From: Ilex aquifolium
Lineage: Eukaryota; Streptophyta; Magnoliopsida; Aquifoliales; Aquifoliaceae
Assembly (NCBI GenBank): GCA_951799425.1
Contig: OX637398.1
Coordinates: 4,583,501-4,647,500, forward strand
Length of the DNA stretch: 64,000 bases
Direction of reading: 5' to 3'
Shown here in pieces: positions 61,301-64,000 of this stretch. Both the position numbers and the translations under genes were made by a program. Below the pieces are notes generated by a model that did no database searches, had not been told where the DNA came from, and saw nothing but the letters and a program-made list of their open reading frames with translations. How positions within the stretch are numbered: the stretch's first letter is position 1; each line of letters opens with the position of its first letter.

Positions 61301-63082
61301 TTACCGAAACATTTTCATTTCCAATCTAACTGAAACTATTCACCGGAACAAAATTTTGATCATTGCTTTTATCTGATTTATTGGCCATATATTGTTACAT
61401 TGTTGGAGAGGGTACATAATACGAACACTGGATGTGCAAATGACTGAATGATTGTAGGAGGGAAACATATATATGAAACATCCTTACATACCTGATGTGC
61501 TGAAGAATGGCCACTTGAAAAAAAATGGCCCAATGAAGGCAACACCAACGGACATAACTATAACTGCTTTGCTATAATGCTCGCCAAACTTATCCAGCCA
61601 CCTTTGAAGCTTTGGTTTACTGAGTTGAGCTTCTTCTGTTAGTTGTACAATTCTGCTCAGCATTGACTCTTTCCATGATTTTTTGGCCTAAACCAAAAGT
61701 CAGAGTCAAACTGGTAAGAACCATTAAAGGTCTTTAGGAGAATGCTGGAAGTCACATATCTTCTTGTCTAGAAGTGCAATCAACAACAGAGAAAACATTT
61801 AAGAAGAAATGAATCAAGAGAAGACTCACAATTTTTGTGTGAGAAAATCCATCCAGTGTGAGGGGAACAGAGTGTAAATTAAGAAACGAGCCTTACAGGA
61901 CATCCATAATGCAATTGCTATTAGTTTTCTAGCAAATCTTGTGGGCAACAAGATTCTGAGCAATGAAGCATGAACTTGGCCACAGGAATAGACACAACAC
62001 ATTCAGAGCTATGAAGCATGAACAACGCCACAGGGATAGACACAACACATGGACACACTGGCAATCAAATGTAGACCATGGAAAATTAAATGAAGTTACA
62101 TTATGTAATGTTCAAAAAGAAAAAGTTAATACAACATATGGCAACTTTAGCTTCATAATAAATAAACAATCCTATATGGTGCCAATATAAAAGCTTTAAC
62201 CCATAAATCTGAATGATCAATAACTACCCCTCATGTAGAGGCAAAGACACATCAAGGACATGACATTTATATTTTTTGACGACTTCCATTTACCCACTAC
62301 ACCCCTTTAGCATTCCACCTTTTATAGTTCATACATTGCCATATAATCCTTATGTGAATTTGGAAAAATTTGCAACCGTCATAGTTTCTATCCAACCTGA
62401 CAGTGGATGTAAGACGTGCTTAATTGGTGAATTGGTATGTTATATTCTATTTCCCAGCCAAATATAGATGGTTAAAGAAAAAAAATGCCCTAGTCATTCC
62501 TTGATAATACAGAATATCCCTTTGTTCTTATTTTTTATGATCTCATGGACGTCCGACACCAGTGCCAGCCACCCCAACCCACCACCTAGCCAACGGCCAG
62601 CATTAGTAGCACGTCCACTTCCACCCACCAACCACCCGGCCACGATCAGAAGCCCCACCCCACCCCATCCCACCCCCAACCTCCCCCCCCCCCCCCAAAA
62701 AAAAAAACCAAATTACCTTTCTCTCATTGTAATCCTCTCTTTATCATCAAGATGAATGACATACGAAATTGCAAAAGTAAACCTTACAAACAGGAAAATG
62801 GGAAGACTGATAGAAACATAGACCACATGCCAATAGGTTTCTATATAATCTAATGCCTACAAAGAACATCATACTTGAACAATTATTGTCTTTCTTAAAA
62901 GATGTAGTCAGCTCTCTCGAAGTACATGTACATACCTTCACTATCATCATACCATCCAAGTTCCTTGCACCACCAGGAATGTTGTCCCCAACCTTCCTGT
63001 CTATAGGTTTCACCTCCCCAGTCAAATGCTCCATAGTAATTGTTGATCTGCCTTGAAAAACTTCACAATCTACAGGCACCGA
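55315..63082 (-). CDS. HMA1: HMA1-type P1B heavy-metal ATPase, C-terminal two thirds (10 exons, 5' end outside window)
   Basis: Exons on the minus strand: 63082-62936, 61687-61492, 60309-60197, 59834-59596, 58406-58301, 57868-57701, 56937-56721, 56529-56342, 56260-56174 and 55494-55315 (TAA). GT-AG junctions and phases agree, giving 546 residues of an expected 800 or so. Motifs in order: actuator-domain HLTGEVKP; membrane segment with SPC (VAASPCALAVAPLAYATA) in place of the usual CPC; phosphorylation site DKTGTLT (Asp codon at 59769-59771); nucleotide-domain HP (GTTHPIG); MMLTGDHESS; hinge GDGINDAPALA; and two C-terminal membrane helices with LLHEGGTLLVCLNS. The SPC and the C-terminal LLHEGGTLLVCLNS are characteristic of HMA1, the plastid-envelope pump reported to move Cu, Zn or Ca. 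The N-terminal transit peptide, His-rich region and first helices must lie to the right. No break is seen. Confidence 0.93.
58597..58646. repeat. (CCCT)n(CT)n(CA)n microsatellite
   Basis: A compound microsatellite in an intron of the HMA1-like gene. Confidence 0.9.
61159..61247. repeat. 22-24 bp intronic minisatellite
   Basis: About four diverged units of the type TTCCGGTATGTTTCGACCAATG in the intron between HMA1 exons 61492-61687 and 60197-60309. Confidence 0.8.
61961..62058. repeat. 48-bp tandem duplication
   Basis: ATGAAGCATGAAC recurs at 61963 and 62011, each followed by CCACAGG-ATAGACACAACAC, in an HMA1 intron. Confidence 0.85.
62683..62707. repeat. Poly(C)-poly(A) compound tract
   Basis: Fourteen C followed by eleven A, at the end of a CCACCC-rich stretch in an HMA1 intron. 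Confidence 0.9.
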
Positions 63083-64000
63083 CTGATCAAAATACCAGCT
63101 ACCATTACAACAAATCCAAATGCTAATTAAGAACTTCCAAACAAAAATATAAATGATGAAACCAAATCAGGCATTAAAATCACCATAGATTTCGGACAAC
63201 AATAATATACGACAAAAAGCAGCATCAGTAAGCAAGGGTATGAGACAAGCCCTTGTCCCCACAATGATACTCCTAATGGCGCATCTCAATGCATGACTAG
63301 GATTGGCAACTATGGAATTTAATTTCAATATGCAATAAGCATAAGACTCGCTGCAATAAGCAGTGATAGTGGTTTGAATGAAAGGACAAGTTAGATATTT
63401 TTACAATTTAAAGTGATACCAGGACTTGCGCAAGCTTGAGCATATGCCAGTAGTGAAGCAGCTAAAAGACAGAAGATAAAAAAGAGAGAAGCCTAAAATC
63501 TCTTTCAATGACATACACTATCCACTAATGACATATGCTAATTACCATGCTTATAAGTGTTCCAACAATCACATAAGCAACAGCATGCAAGTCTCAACAA
63601 CTTAAGATGTCTATAAAACTAAGAAACAGATATACATGATAATCATTACCCTAGACAACTCTAGCCAACAAAAAATAGTGCCACCTATTTCTGGTTTTGC
63701 CATAGGTCAAGGTTGTTGAAAGTTACTAGGGTTAGGGTTTTATGTGGTACGAGAAATGTTATAGGGTTTGAGGATGGTAAGAAATTATAATTGACTTGAT
63801 TTAAAAATGGCTTCACAAATAATTCATAAAAAAGTGTGTTGGAACATCTTTATTTTGTGTTAATGAAAAGACCAAAAGGTAGGGAAATAGGTTCGGACTT
63901 ATTGAAACATGGTAGGGTAGTTTTACCACTCAAATTAGGGGCATTCTGTTATTCTCAAAAGGCAACCCAACAATAATACTCAAGGACAAAAGAAGAATCT
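63083..64000. other. HMA1 intron running off the window
   Basis: No HMA1-like or other coding sequence was found on either strand, so the intron upstream of exon 62936-63082 is at least 918 bp. Confidence 0.6.

Noticed and set aside
62468..62755. Pro-rich frame over the HMA1 intron
   Set aside because: It spans a CCACCC-rich stretch and the poly(C)-poly(A) tract; HMA1 exons on either side join in phase without it.

Overview
The window is nuclear DNA from a flowering plant, most likely a eudicot. The reasons are AT-rich sequence, genes broken by many GT-AG introns, plant-type gene families (PTEN2-like phosphatase, SKIP2/VFB-type F-box LRR protein, EB1C, subgroup-22 R2R3-MYB, HMA1 metal ATPase) and dense LTR, LINE, SINE and MITE debris. 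Exon models were built by hand by matching reading phase across GT-AG junctions. No species can be named from the sequence alone.

Layout. 1-3044: the last two coding exons of an unidentified plus-strand gene. 4016-9403: a three-level nest of transposons. A Tourist/PIF-like element was split by a small LTR retrotransposon, whose 3' LTR was later split by a PIF-like element carrying gene-like sequence. 10228-18248: a complete 12-exon PTEN2-like gene (+). 19209-20843: a single-exon F-box/LRR gene (-), tail to tail with PTEN2. 25505-27805: a complete 6-exon EB1C-like gene (-). About 28155-28470: a receptor-kinase gene fragment (-). 30247-32402: a two-exon FAD-dependent oxidoreductase gene (-). 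32.4-52.4 kb: a 20-kb gene desert holding two LINE remnants, a foldback hAT-like MITE, another MITE, dispersed SINE-like copies and microsatellites. 52476-53696: a single-exon MYB gene (+) with a tiny upstream ORF. 55315-63082: the C-terminal two thirds of an HMA1-type P1B-ATPase (-), whose 5' exons lie beyond the right edge.

The genes do not form a pathway; this is an ordinary plant gene neighbourhood in which each gene has its own housekeeping, signalling or regulatory role. The least ordinary parts are the nested transposon block with its antisense pseudogene, the compound poly(C)-poly(A) tracts that recur in the same orientation, and the foldback element with CA/GT-rich arms. I found no tRNA or rRNA genes and no CRISPR arrays.
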